Part shown: positions 7,664 to 16,301 of the stretch, in pieces
Position numbering within the stretch: the first letter of the stretch is position 1
Layout: each line of letters begins with the position of its first letter
Assembly: GCA_041862375.1 (NCBI GenBank)
Contig: JBGVTE010000129.1
Coordinates: forward strand, 1 to 45,746
Length of the DNA: 45,746 nt
DNA from: WVZL01 sp041862375
GTDB lineage: Bacteria > Acidobacteriota > Aminicenantia > Aminicenantales > Aminicenantaceae
Reading direction: 5' to 3'
The notes under the pieces: model-generated
The model's database searches: none
Seen by the model: only the letters and a program-made list of their open reading frames with translations
Told to the model about the DNA's origin: nothing
Position numbers and translations under genes: made by a program

Positions 7664-8485
7664 TTATTTCATCCTCTCCTTTTGGCAATTTGGACAGAAA
7701 AAGCTGCTCCTTCCTCCAATACGAAGGCGCTTAATCTTCTCTCCACAGCGGGGACACGGAAGTGATTCTCTCCCGTATACTCGGTGGAAGTTCTGAAATC
7801 TTCCTTTCCGGCCATCGGCATCTCTAAAATCCCGGATTGAAGAGCCTCTGTGGTCAATTGCACTTTTCAATACAAAGCGCATTGCTTTCCATAATCTCTT
7901 CAGTTCATATTCTTCCAAAAGGGAAACAGGAGTGAGTGGATGGAGTTTTGCTTGAAAAGAAATCTCGTCAGCGTAAATATTGCCTATACCAGCTATGAAA
8001 TTCTGGTTAAGTAATAAGCTTTTAAGGCGTGCTTTGCGATTCTCAAAAAGCCTCCGAAAAGCAGAGAATCCGATCTCAAGAGGCTCGGGACCAAGCCAGG
8101 GAAACTCAAAAGTTTGCGAAGTTGGAAGGCAAAGAATGTAGCCAAATTTACGCACATCATTGAAGCGTAGTTCCTGGTTCTGGTTTTTAAAAGAGATAAT
8201 AAAGCGAGTATGCATTTCAACAGGTTTTTGTGAGGAGCATATGAAAAATTGACCAGTCATCTTAAGGTGAAAGATAAGAGTTAAATCACTATCAAAATCA
8301 AAGAGTATCATTTTCCCTCGCCGCCTGATTCTCATGACCTTTTTCCCTACAGCCATTTCCAGAATTTTCCGATTCTTGTTTCTGAGTAAACCAGGAAAAA
8401 TGAGATCAAAAGAGCAAACCTCAAGACCTTGAAGCCTTGGAGAAAGGCTCTGGACAATAGTTTCTACTTCAGGAAGTTCTGGCAT
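7664..8485 (-). CDS. mutM: formamidopyrimidine-DNA glycosylase (Fpg)
   Basis: MutM removes oxidised purines such as 8-oxoguanine and cuts the abasic site. The 273-residue protein starts MPELPEVETIV, where Pro2 is the catalytic nucleophile and Glu3 its partner. LKMTGQF (about 71-77) is the conserved loop, and GIGNIYADEISF is the helix-two-turn-helix region. The C-terminal zinc finger is CPRCGEKI ... FFCPNCQ (about 242-265). All key residues are present. It is transcribed with the Crp relic downstream. Confidence 0.98.
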   Translation of the reverse strand: MPELPEVETIVQSLSPRLQGLEVCSFDLIFPGLLRNKNRKILEMAVGKKVMRIRRRGKMILFDFDSDLTLIFHLKMTGQFFICSSQKPVEMHTRFIISFKNQNQELRFNDVRKFGYILCLPTSQTFEFPWLGPEPLEIGFSAFRRLFENRKARLKSLLLNQNFIAGIGNIYADEISFQAKLHPLTPVSLLEEYELKRLWKAMRFVLKSAIDHRGSSIRDFRDADGRKGRFQNFHRVYGRESLPCPRCGEKIKRLRIGGRSSFFCPNCQKERMK

Positions 8486-8645
8486 GCCCCCATTCTACTC
8501 GAGAATATGAATAAAGCAAAATAATTTGTTAAAAGCAGCATCTCCAGTTCAGGGAAAGGAACACATACCAGGGTTGGAAATGCTTACGTTACTAAAATTC
8601 TTATTGATTTGATTCTTGTTTTCTTTTATCATAGGAAATTCAAAA

Positions 8646-9014
8646 ATGAAAGCTCAATCATTTAAATACCTTGTCTTGGGATGGATTATTCCCGGTTTAG
8701 GCCATATTTCCCTTAAAAAATATTGGCGTGGTGCTATATTCTTGGTGTGCATAGCCTCGATGGCAGGGATAGGTCTTTTCATGGGGGGAAGAATTTATCC
8801 TTTTCAAACAGATAACCCCCTAACAATCCTGGCTTTCTTTGCTGATATTGGGAACGGACTTTTCTATGCCCTATCCCAAATCTTTTCATTTGGTGAAGGA
8901 CATCTGAAAAAAGTATCGTTTGAATTTGGCACTACCTACTTAGCAGGAGCAGGACTTCTAAACTATCTCGTTGCCTTAGACGCCTTTGACATAGCATCGG
9001 GAAAGAAGAAATGA
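8646..9014 (+). CDS. small integral membrane protein (DUF6677-like)
   Basis: From the ATG at 8646 the product is 122 residues: MKAQSFKYLVLGWIIPGLGH, then KYWRGAIFLVCIASMAGIGL, and a last hydrophobic stretch near GAGLLNYLVALDAFDIA. I chose this start over the ATG ten codons upstream because AGGAAA precedes it and GWIIPGLGH is the usual N-terminal motif of this family. Three or four membrane segments are likely. It overlaps the next small membrane gene by four bases, so the two are coupled. The function is unknown, and the DUF name is from recollection of the motif. Confidence 0.68.
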   Translation: MKAQSFKYLVLGWIIPGLGHISLKKYWRGAIFLVCIASMAGIGLFMGGRIYPFQTDNPLTILAFFADIGNGLFYALSQIFSFGEGHLKKVSFEFGTTYLAGAGLLNYLVALDAFDIASGKKK

Positions 9015-9190
9015 TACTCAAGAGTCATCTTATCTCAATGATTATTTACTCAGTCTTTGTCTGTATTGTGCTGGCTGTTATCAGGAGAGAAGAAAGAAAA
9101 GAGCAAATAAAGTACGGCCTCTTTCTCTTCCTGATCATGGTAGTGGGAGCCCTCCTTTTTGGCTGGTTTATGTATTTATTCACCATCTAA
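9011..9190 (+). CDS. 59-aa two-helix membrane protein
   Basis: The start overlaps the preceding stop (ATGA). The frame reads MILKSHLISMIIYSVFVCIV, a charged RREERKEQ turn, then GLFLFLIMVVGALLFGWFMY: two transmembrane helices joined by a basic/acidic loop. Tight coupling to the upstream membrane gene supports its reality. No family is recognised; it may form a complex with its neighbour. Confidence 0.65.
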   Translation: MILKSHLISMIIYSVFVCIVLAVIRREERKEQIKYGLFLFLIMVVGALLFGWFMYLFTI

Positions 9191-9286
9191 CAACCTTAAG
9201 AGTCACTCTCTGAAACAAAAAAATTAAACCACTCCCAGGAAGCATTCCATTTTCCATGATAATAAGGACTTTCCCCCATTTTTATT

Positions 9287-9314
9287 TTGAATCCAAAATT
9301 CGATATGATATAAT
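9287..9314 (+). promoter_or_regulatory. sigma70-type promoter for gatB-ftsEX
   Basis: TTGAAT (9287-9292) and consensus TATAAT (9309-9314) have 16 bases between them. The expected start near 9321 gives an 18-base leader before the gatB ATG at 9339, with only a weak TGGA as ribosome site. Confidence 0.6.
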
Positions 9315-9338
9315 CTCAACTCTATCTGGAATATCTTC

Positions 9339-10778
9339 ATGTACGAGCCTGTCATAGGTCTTGAAATTCATGCCCAGCTCCTGACAAAAACAAAACTTTT
9401 CTGCAGCTGCAGCACAAAATACGGTAATCCTCCAAATTCACTAACCTGCCCTGTGTGTTTGGGTCTTCCCGGAGCTTTACCAGTATACAATTTCGAAGCT
9501 GTTCTGATGACCGTAAAGCTTGCCCTGGCTGTGGAAGCCAGAATAAATCTCCGCTCAATATTCAGCAGAAAAAACTATTTTTATCCAGACTTGCCTAAAG
9601 GATATCAAATAACACAGTACCATTTCCCCTTGGCTGCAGATGGACTTTTAAAAATTGAAATGAACGGATATCGAAAACTCATCGGGATAGAAAGAATTAA
9701 CCTTGAAGAAGATGCAGGGAAATCTATCCACGATGGAATGCCCGATTCTTCAAAGAAAACATACCTCGATTTTAACCGTAGCGGTATTCCTCTTTTGGAA
9801 ATAGTAAGCAAACCAGAAATAAATTCTCCCTCAGAGGCTGTTGAGTTTCTCCAGCTCCTGAGAGTTACCCTCCAATACCTTGAGATTTGCGATGGCAACA
9901 TGGAAGAGGGAAGCCTGCGTTGCGATGCCAATCTTTCAGTCAGAAAAAAAGGAAGCCAGGAGATGGGAGTTAAAGCTGAAATAAAAAATATCAATTCTTT
10001 CCATATCCTCCAGAAGGCTCTCGAATACGAAACCCGCCGTCAGATGGAACTCATAAAAGCTGGAGAAAGAATCCTCCATGAAACAAGATTCTGGGATACT
10101 CGCCACAACAAAACGCTCCCTATGAGAAGCAAAGAAGAAGCCCACGATTACCGTTACTTTCCTGAACCTGACCTCCCTCCTCTGGTCATCTCTAAGGAAC
10201 TAGTGGAAAAAGTCAAAACCACTCTTCCTGAACTCCCCCAAGAAAAGGCAGAAAGGCTGGAACAAAAATATAAGATCCCCTCTTATGATGCAAAAATATT
10301 ATCAACATCAAGAGCATTGGCCGATTTCTTTGAAGAGACGGCAGTTGCATCAAGGAATCCTAAACAAGCGAGTAACTGGACAATGAGAGAAGTTCTCCAG
10401 TATCTTAAAGAAGAAAACATTGAAATAACTCACTTCCCTTTGCCTTCTCAATATTTAGCTGAACTCATTCTCCTCGTTGAAAAAAAAGAAATAAGCCTCA
10501 AGATGGCCAAAGAAAAAGTCTTTCCTCTTATGGTCAAAAGCGGGAAAACGGCAAAAGAAATCTTAGATGATGAGGGATTGAGTCAGATTTCTGACAAAAA
10601 AAAGCTTAAAGAACTCACAGCAGAGATAGTCAAAAATAATCCTCGTCCTGTAAAGCAATACAAATCTGGAAAAACTCAAGTCCTCGGTTTTTTGATAGGC
10701 CAAGTAATGAAAAAAACACAAGGAACAGCTAATCCTCAGCTCGCAAACAAGGTTTTAAAAGAGATTTTGGATAAATAA
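9339..10778 (+). CDS. gatB: Asp/Glu-tRNA amidotransferase subunit B
   Basis: GatB, with GatA and GatC, converts Glu-tRNA(Gln) and Asp-tRNA(Asn) to the amidated forms. It carries the kinase-type site that activates the carboxylate. The 479-residue protein begins YEPVIGLEIHAQLLTKTKLF and has the zinc site CSC ... CPVCLGLPGALP (about 22-47). KNYFYPDLPKGYQITQY and DFNRSGIPLLEIV are signature motifs, and the C-terminal YqeY-like tail is complete. gatA and gatC are not in the window. The gene is followed 43 bases later by ftsE. Confidence 0.98.
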   Translation: MYEPVIGLEIHAQLLTKTKLFCSCSTKYGNPPNSLTCPVCLGLPGALPVYNFEAVLMTVKLALAVEARINLRSIFSRKNYFYPDLPKGYQITQYHFPLAADGLLKIEMNGYRKLIGIERINLEEDAGKSIHDGMPDSSKKTYLDFNRSGIPLLEIVSKPEINSPSEAVEFLQLLRVTLQYLEICDGNMEEGSLRCDANLSVRKKGSQEMGVKAEIKNINSFHILQKALEYETRRQMELIKAGERILHETRFWDTRHNKTLPMRSKEEAHDYRYFPEPDLPPLVISKELVEKVKTTLPELPQEKAERLEQKYKIPSYDAKILSTSRALADFFEETAVASRNPKQASNWTMREVLQYLKEENIEITHFPLPSQYLAELILLVEKKEISLKMAKEKVFPLMVKSGKTAKEILDDEGLSQISDKKKLKELTAEIVKNNPRPVKQYKSGKTQVLGFLIGQVMKKTQGTANPQLANKVLKEILDK

Positions 10779-10821
10779 TCCAGGTGAAAAAATATAAACG
10801 AAATAACAGAAACAAATAATA

Positions 10822-11466
10822 ATGATAGAACTCTACAGTATCTGGAAACAGTACGAAAAACCACACTGGGCTCTTACTAATATTTCACTCACGGTGGAAA
10901 AGGGAGAGTTTTATTTCATTTCTGGGCCGAGTGGATCAGGGAAGACCACTCTCCTTAAGTTAATCTACAGAGAAATATTTCCTACTCAAGGGCAGATTAT
11001 CGTTGACAGACGCAACACTCTCCGTATCCCTGATCACAAAATTTATTCTTTAAGAAGAATAATGGGAATTGTCTTCCAAGATTTCCGCCTCCTCTTCAAT
11101 AAAACAGTTTTTGAAAATGTGGCGATTGTCCTCCATATTCTTGGTATGCCTCGTAAAAAAATTAAAAGAAAAGTATTCAATGCCTTGAGGATGGTAAGCC
11201 TCCATCATAAACTATGGGAGTATCCCTCCCGTATCTCTTACGGAGAACAACAGAGAGTAGCTATAGCAAGAGCAATTGTGAATAATCCCAAAATAATTCT
11301 GGCTGATGAACCTACGGGAAACCTAGATCCAGAGCTTGCCTTTGAAATTATGAGCCTTTTTAAGGAGATAAACAAACAAGGTACCACTGTTATTGTGGCT
11401 ACTCATGAAAAGGAATTGATACATCAATTTAGCAATAAAATATTTTTACTCTCAAAGGAACATTGA
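10822..11466 (+). CDS. ftsE: cell-division ABC ATPase FtsE
   Basis: FtsE is the cytoplasmic ATPase that, with FtsX, controls peptidoglycan hydrolases at the septum. The 214-residue protein has Walker A GPSGSGKTT (about 37-45), the Q-loop at VFQDFRLL, the signature SYGEQQRVAIARA (serine-tyrosine replacing the first two LS of LSGGQ), Walker B IILADEPTGNLD and the H-loop VATHEK. N-terminal MIELYSIWKQY fits FtsE. It is followed at once by ftsX. Confidence 0.93.
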   Translation: MIELYSIWKQYEKPHWALTNISLTVEKGEFYFISGPSGSGKTTLLKLIYREIFPTQGQIIVDRRNTLRIPDHKIYSLRRIMGIVFQDFRLLFNKTVFENVAIVLHILGMPRKKIKRKVFNALRMVSLHHKLWEYPSRISYGEQQRVAIARAIVNNPKIILADEPTGNLDPELAFEIMSLFKEINKQGTTVIVATHEKELIHQFSNKIFLLSKEH

Positions 11467-11485
11467 CTGGAAAGGAAGGGTTCTA

Positions 11486-12391
11486 ATTTTCCAAAAAATA
11501 GAATATCTCATCCAGGCAGCATTAAAAAATTTTTGGGCATATAAGCTTCGCAATTTCTTCTCCATAACAATCATCTGCTTATCTCTCTTCATCATCGGAA
11601 TTTTTCTCTCACTCTCTAACAACCTCCAATACATAGCTAAAGAGCTCTCAAAAAATTTGGTGGCTGTTTTTTATCTCAAGAAGGATTTATCTGAAAAAGA
11701 GCTTAACTTTGTGGGAGAAAACTTAAAAAAATCACCGCTCGTAACGGATGTCCAATTCATAAGTTCAGAGCAAGCTCTACAAAAATTTAAGGGAACCTTT
11801 CCTGGGCTTCAAGAAATAATTGATAATTTAAAAACAAATCCGCTTCCTCCTTCTTTTGAAGTAGCTCTCAGTGATAAAGTCTTGAATTCTGATGAAATAT
11901 TGGGCTTTATCGATGAAATGAAAAATATAATCGGTGTGGAAGATGTTCAATTCAACAGAGATTGGGTAGTAAAGATCCAGTCCTTCAGCAGATTAGCAAG
12001 AGCAGTGGGTTTCTTTTTTGGAGGAATATTGATTCTGGCATCCTTCTTTATTATATCAAATGTGATTAAGCTCAATGTTTTTGCCCGAAAAGATGAAATA
12101 GAAATACTTCACATGATAGGAGCAACAAACACTTTTATCAGAACTCCCTTTATACTGGAAGGAGTTGTCCTAGGAATATCAGGAGGCATACTTTCACTCC
12201 TCTTCCTTTATCTCTTGGCGAAATTCTTTTCTTTTTATCTAGGAACATCTTTAGGTGTTCTAAATGAAATCATAAACTTCCGATACCTCTCTCTTATCCA
12301 AACTCTTATCCTTCTGGGAGGAGGTGCTATCATAGGCTTTTCAGGCAGTCTGAGTTCTCTTTCTCGGTTTCTAAAAACGCAAGACAGGTAA
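11486..12391 (+). CDS. ftsX: cell-division permease FtsX, start codon probably AUU
   Basis: The frame gives IFQKIEYLIQAALKNFWAYK at its N-terminus, a first membrane helix (SITIICLSLFIIGIFLSL), an extracytoplasmic domain (about 60-165), three more helices (FFFGGILILASFFIISNVIK, LEGVVLGISGGILSLLFLYL, IQTLILLGGGAIIGF) and the cytoplasmic link FARKDEIEILHMIGAT. That is the FtsX plan and, at 301 residues, the usual length. Between the in-frame stop at 11417 and 11657 there is no ATG, GTG or TTG; starting at TTG 11657 would remove the first helix. AAGGAAGGG at 11472-11480 lies five bases before ATT at 11486, the best start. ATT at 11462 is an alternative. Confidence 0.85.
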   Translation: MFQKIEYLIQAALKNFWAYKLRNFFSITIICLSLFIIGIFLSLSNNLQYIAKELSKNLVAVFYLKKDLSEKELNFVGENLKKSPLVTDVQFISSEQALQKFKGTFPGLQEIIDNLKTNPLPPSFEVALSDKVLNSDEILGFIDEMKNIIGVEDVQFNRDWVVKIQSFSRLARAVGFFFGGILILASFFIISNVIKLNVFARKDEIEILHMIGATNTFIRTPFILEGVVLGISGGILSLLFLYLLAKFFSFYLGTSLGVLNEIINFRYLSLIQTLILLGGGAIIGFSGSLSSLSRFLKTQDR

Positions 12392-12452
12392 TGAAGCTTT
12401 TCTCATTTAGTATCAATCTTCACTTTTTCTACAGGCTCCATTTCCATTTTCA

Positions 12453-13106
12453 CTAATCAGTGGAAAACATCTGATTGGCTAACCTGTGGGCTTCTCTCAA
12501 AGGCTCTGGAATTCTGTATTTTGAACAGCTTAGCACTAACTTCATGGAGGTCATAATATCAATTCTATGACCTGGAGAAACAAAAATCGGTTTTGCCCCT
12601 TTTTTTGTTCTTAGACAGAGTCCCACTTTTTCACTCTTGTCATTCATGAAAAAAGTGTATGCCCCTTTGTCGTTTTGAGGAATAGTATAAAGGAAAAAAG
12701 GATTTTTAGCACATCCAATCGTAACAATATCCAATATTACACCTCCATAAGTCGCTAATCCCATTTTCCTTGGATGTGCAATCCCGTTGCCGTCGATGAG
12801 AGTAACATCCGGCTTTTTTTTAATTCTTCGAAAAGCATCGAAAAAAACAGGGCCTTCCCTAAAAGCTAAAAAAGTGGGAATATAGGGAATCCTCACTTTA
12901 CGTGTCGTCTGAGAGATTTCAACAATCTCAAATTCAGGTATTTTATAAATCACAATGCTTGCTCCCACATACTTCTCTTTCTTATCGTAGTTAAAGTCAG
13001 CGCCAGCTATAAAATTTACTTTATGGATATCGGGCACAAGGCTCACTTTAGAGGCAAGCCTCTCCTGTAATTTTGCCAATCGTTCTAAGTTAAGCTGGGA
13101 TTCCAT
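12453..13106 (-). CDS. nfi: endonuclease V
   Basis: Endonuclease V nicks DNA near deaminated bases such as hypoxanthine. The 217-residue protein has AGADFNYDKKEKYVGASIVI with the first catalytic aspartate, YIPTFLAFREGP with the glutamate and the strand-separating wedge region, LIDGNGIAHPRKMGLATYGG with the second aspartate, and SPGHRIDIMTSM near the end. These are the family motifs in the right order. I prefer the ATG at 13106 to the GTG one codon earlier; neither has a clear ribosome site. Convergent with ftsX. Confidence 0.94.
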   Translation of the reverse strand: MESQLNLERLAKLQERLASKVSLVPDIHKVNFIAGADFNYDKKEKYVGASIVIYKIPEFEIVEISQTTRKVRIPYIPTFLAFREGPVFFDAFRRIKKKPDVTLIDGNGIAHPRKMGLATYGGVILDIVTIGCAKNPFFLYTIPQNDKGAYTFFMNDKSEKVGLCLRTKKGAKPIFVSPGHRIDIMTSMKLVLSCSKYRIPEPLREAHRLANQMFSTD

Positions 13107-13320
13107 CACCTAGTAAGGCTCATGATCCATAATGTGAAAGAAATACCCGCTTCGTGCTTCCCGATACTTAATGTCAATCACTCCAACAATCCATAGCAGT
13201 ATATCAGTACTTCAGCAACTTATACAAATAACGCTTATCTGATTTTTAACGCTATTCTACATTCCTAAAAACTTTTTTATCACTGAAAATGAAATGTCTC
13301 ATCTAAAGGGACTGGACTAA

Positions 13321-13349
13321 TTGACACAATTCTCTAATTATCCTAAAAT
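13321..13349 (+). promoter_or_regulatory. near-consensus sigma70 promoter for rodZ-ntrYX
   Basis: TTGACA (13321-13326), a 17-base spacer and TAAAAT (13344-13349). The expected start at 13356-13357 is only one or two bases before the rodZ ATG at 13358, so the mRNA is likely leaderless; there is no Shine-Dalgarno. Confidence 0.7.
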
Positions 13350-13357
13350 TCTAAAAA

Positions 13358-14125
13358 ATGGTATCCATCGGGCAAGAACTCAAAAGAGAAAGAGGATTAA
13401 GAGGAATAACACTAAAAGAGATCGCTGAATCAACAAAAATTAACTTAAGGTTTCTTCAAGCCTTAGAAAATGATGAGTTAGATCTCATTCCTGGGGAATT
13501 CTTTATCAAAGGCATCCTCCGTGCTTATGCCAAGTATATTGGGCTCGATGAAGAGTATGTCCTTAATAAGTATTACGAGGATACCCTCCTCAAAAAACAG
13601 GAACTGGAAAAAGAAAAGGAAAAAAGAAAAGGAACTCCAGTAATTTTCCAGAAAAAAGCGAATTTCATTAATATTGTCTTTTTATCTGTGTTTCTTCTTC
13701 TAATAATTCTCTCCTTTTACTTCATCTCCAGGCCTCAAAAAAAGCCCGAACCTCTTCCAGAAACTAAAATTCCTGCTCCAATTCAAAATGAGAAGCCTCC
13801 CCCGCCATCAGTATCGGAACCAGCAATAAATGAAGTAAAAGATTTAAACCTTGAGATATTTTTCCTTGAAGAAACGTGGATTCAAGCTTATGCTGATGGA
13901 GAACTTATTTTAGATGGCATTAAAAATCCTGGCGAAGAGGCTACAATTAAAGCCAGCAAGGAACTAGTTCTCCATTTGGGCAATGCGGGGGGAATATCTT
14001 ACATCTTGAACGGCAAAAAAGGAAAACCTCTGGGAGAATCCAATGTCGCAATCAGAAATATCAAAATAACGTTCGATAACTATGATCAATTTCTCCTGAA
14101 AGAGGAAGACTCTAAAGACGGGTAA
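13358..14125 (+). CDS. rodZ: RodZ-like cytoskeletal/HTH membrane protein
   Basis: The 255-residue protein has an N-terminal helix-turn-helix (GQELKRERGLRGITLKEIAE through ALENDELDLIPGEFFIKG, about 4-55) and a basic linker. One membrane helix (IVFLSVFLLLIILSFYF, about 109-125), a proline-rich periplasmic stretch and a C-terminal DUF4115-like domain with WIQAYADGELILDG follow. This is the RodZ plan: it anchors MreB and supports rod shape. No mre genes are nearby. It is the first gene of a three-gene unit with ntrY and ntrX, ten bases from ntrY. The name is by domain architecture. Confidence 0.85.
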   Translation: MVSIGQELKRERGLRGITLKEIAESTKINLRFLQALENDELDLIPGEFFIKGILRAYAKYIGLDEEYVLNKYYEDTLLKKQELEKEKEKRKGTPVIFQKKANFINIVFLSVFLLLIILSFYFISRPQKKPEPLPETKIPAPIQNEKPPPPSVSEPAINEVKDLNLEIFFLEETWIQAYADGELILDGIKNPGEEATIKASKELVLHLGNAGGISYILNGKKGKPLGESNVAIRNIKITFDNYDQFLLKEEDSKDG

Positions 14126-14135
14126 ATAAGAAGAA

Positions 14136-16301
14136 ATGGAAAACTCAAAAAAAAGGGGGTCTCGAATCATCGGAGCCATCATTGTGTTCCTTATTATCCT
14201 TTTCTTTGTCATAGAATTTTTCGGTCAAAAATCTCAAGAATTCTCCCCCCCTTTAATTACCAACATTCTTCTCTTCTCGCTTTATAATATTGTCTTTCTC
14301 CTTTTCCTTATTCTTCTCTTTGTTCTAAGCAGGAATCTTATTAAGCTTTACCTTGAAAGAAAAAGAAAAGTCATCGGCTCACATTTTAAAATAAAGCTTG
14401 TTTTATTCTTTATTGCTATCTCTTTTATCCCCACTCTTCTTCTCTTCTTTTTCGCAAGTGACTTGATCGGCCGCAACATCGAACAGTGGTTCAAAACTCC
14501 GATTGATAAAATCTTAAGAGATACAAAAAGTGTGTCTGATGGATTCTATGTAAACAACGAAGAAATAACCCTCCATTATAGCCAACAATTAGGAAAAACT
14601 ATACAGAAAAATAGGCTTATTTACCCAGAAAGAAGACAGAATTTAATGAATTTTATCAGAGAAAAATTAACAGAATACAAACTGGATGAGATCAGCATCT
14701 ATGTGGAAGAGGAGGAGCTATTTGCCTATCTCAGCGCTAACCTTCCTCTCCAGTATTACCAAGACCTCAAAACCAACGTTGTCAAGAGAGCACTCCTAGG
14801 AGAGGAATTTAGAAGTATAGAATCCCAGGGAAAAGGAGAAATTATTCGCACCGGAATTTCCTTCAGTATCCCTGACATAGGAAGTGTTTTAATTATAACA
14901 GGAAAATTCCTTCCTCAAAATTATGCTCAAAGACTCAGCAACATCTCATCCTATGTAGAAAGATACCGCCAATTGAAAATTCAAAAAAATCCCGTAAAAA
15001 CTTTCTATCTCCTTACCCTCATATTTATCACTCTGCTTATTATCTTTGCTGCGAGCTGGATCGGATTCCATTTGGCAAAGGGGATTACTGTCCCTATTGA
15101 AAAGCTTGCCCAGGCTACAAAAGAAGTTTCAAAGGGAAACCTAGATATCAAAGTGGAAGATCCAGCTTCTGATGAGCTGGGGATTCTTATCGAATCGTTT
15201 AACCAGATGGTCTCGGATTTAAGAGAAAGTCAGAAAAATATTGCTCAAAAAACATCTGAATTAGAAGGACGAAGACGGTATATTGAGACAGTTTTGGATA
15301 ACATAACTACAGGAGTCGTAACCCTGAATTCTAAAGGAATCATTACCACCATCAATCCATCAGCACGAGATATGTTGGCATTGCAGGATAAAAATCTCAT
15401 CGGAAAAAGCTACAAAGATGTTCTTTCTCATGAAAAATACCGTGAAATCCTTAAGAATATTCAGTCAGGACTTAAACATAAATACAAATTGTCTCACAGA
15501 GAAATTAACATTAGCGTTGATGGCCAGAATACTACAGTGTCTTTAAGCTTATCTCCTTTAAGACAGCCAGACAACAAATTCTCTGGCATGATTATTGTGC
15601 TTGACAACCTTACCCAGCTCATAAGGGCTCAAAAAATAGCCGCCTGGAAAGAAGTTGCCCAAAGAGTTGCCCATGAAATAAAAAATCCGCTCACTCCGAT
15701 TCAGCTTTCTGCAGAACGTATTATTAAAAACCTAAAGAAAAAAGAAAAAGATTACTATAAAGTAATAGAGGATGGGGCAGGCACAATTGTTGAAGAGGCA
15801 AGAACAATAAAATCTTTAGTTGACGAATTCTCTAACTTTGCCCGAATGCCTGTTATTAGGCTTGAACCTGCAGATATCCATCACATTCTCGAGCAGACAG
15901 TCTCTCCCTTTAAAGGAATATTCGCTGACATTGAATTCGAGCTTCTCTTCTCAGCTGACATACCCTCCCCTATTCATATTGACTCAGAGCAAATGAAGAG
16001 AGTTTTCATCAACCTTATAGACAATGCAATCGACGCCATGAATAAAAAAGGGGAAATTAAAATTCAGACTCTCTTTGATAAAAATCAACAAAGAGTCAGG
16101 ATCGAAGTTTCTGACTCAGGCCCTGGCATCCCCTTAGAAGATAAAGAAAAACTCTTTCTTCCTGATTTTTCAACCAAGAAGAAAGGGACAGGTCTTGGCC
16201 TAGTAATTGTCAACCGAATAATTAACGAGCATAATGGCTCCATCACCATTGAAGATAATAAACCCCACGGTGCCAAATTCATTATTCATATTCCAGCATG
16301 A
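14136..16301 (+). CDS. ntrY: NtrY-like membrane sensor histidine kinase
   Basis: The 721-residue kinase has N-terminal membrane helices (IIGAIIVFLIILFFVIEFF; NIVFLLFLILLFVL; VLFFIAISFIPTLLLFFFA), a periplasmic sensor region and another helix near 290-312. A HAMP linker (about 313-365), a PAS domain and a HisKA site follow, with AHEIKNPLTPIQLSAERI (His about 512). The HATPase region is FINLIDNAIDAM ... DSGPGIP ... GTGLGL. PLTPIQLSAERI is typical of NtrY. The stop overlaps the ntrX ATG by four bases, giving a coupled two-component pair. The signal is unknown; nitrogen control should not be assumed. Confidence 0.9.
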   Translation: MENSKKRGSRIIGAIIVFLIILFFVIEFFGQKSQEFSPPLITNILLFSLYNIVFLLFLILLFVLSRNLIKLYLERKRKVIGSHFKIKLVLFFIAISFIPTLLLFFFASDLIGRNIEQWFKTPIDKILRDTKSVSDGFYVNNEEITLHYSQQLGKTIQKNRLIYPERRQNLMNFIREKLTEYKLDEISIYVEEEELFAYLSANLPLQYYQDLKTNVVKRALLGEEFRSIESQGKGEIIRTGISFSIPDIGSVLIITGKFLPQNYAQRLSNISSYVERYRQLKIQKNPVKTFYLLTLIFITLLIIFAASWIGFHLAKGITVPIEKLAQATKEVSKGNLDIKVEDPASDELGILIESFNQMVSDLRESQKNIAQKTSELEGRRRYIETVLDNITTGVVTLNSKGIITTINPSARDMLALQDKNLIGKSYKDVLSHEKYREILKNIQSGLKHKYKLSHREINISVDGQNTTVSLSLSPLRQPDNKFSGMIIVLDNLTQLIRAQKIAAWKEVAQRVAHEIKNPLTPIQLSAERIIKNLKKKEKDYYKVIEDGAGTIVEEARTIKSLVDEFSNFARMPVIRLEPADIHHILEQTVSPFKGIFADIEFELLFSADIPSPIHIDSEQMKRVFINLIDNAIDAMNKKGEIKIQTLFDKNQQRVRIEVSDSGPGIPLEDKEKLFLPDFSTKKKGTGLGLVIVNRIINEHNGSITIEDNKPHGAKFIIHIPA

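Noticed and set aside
11657..12391. TTG at 11657 as the ftsX start
   Set aside because: It would remove the conserved N-terminus and first membrane helix, which are encoded in frame upstream.
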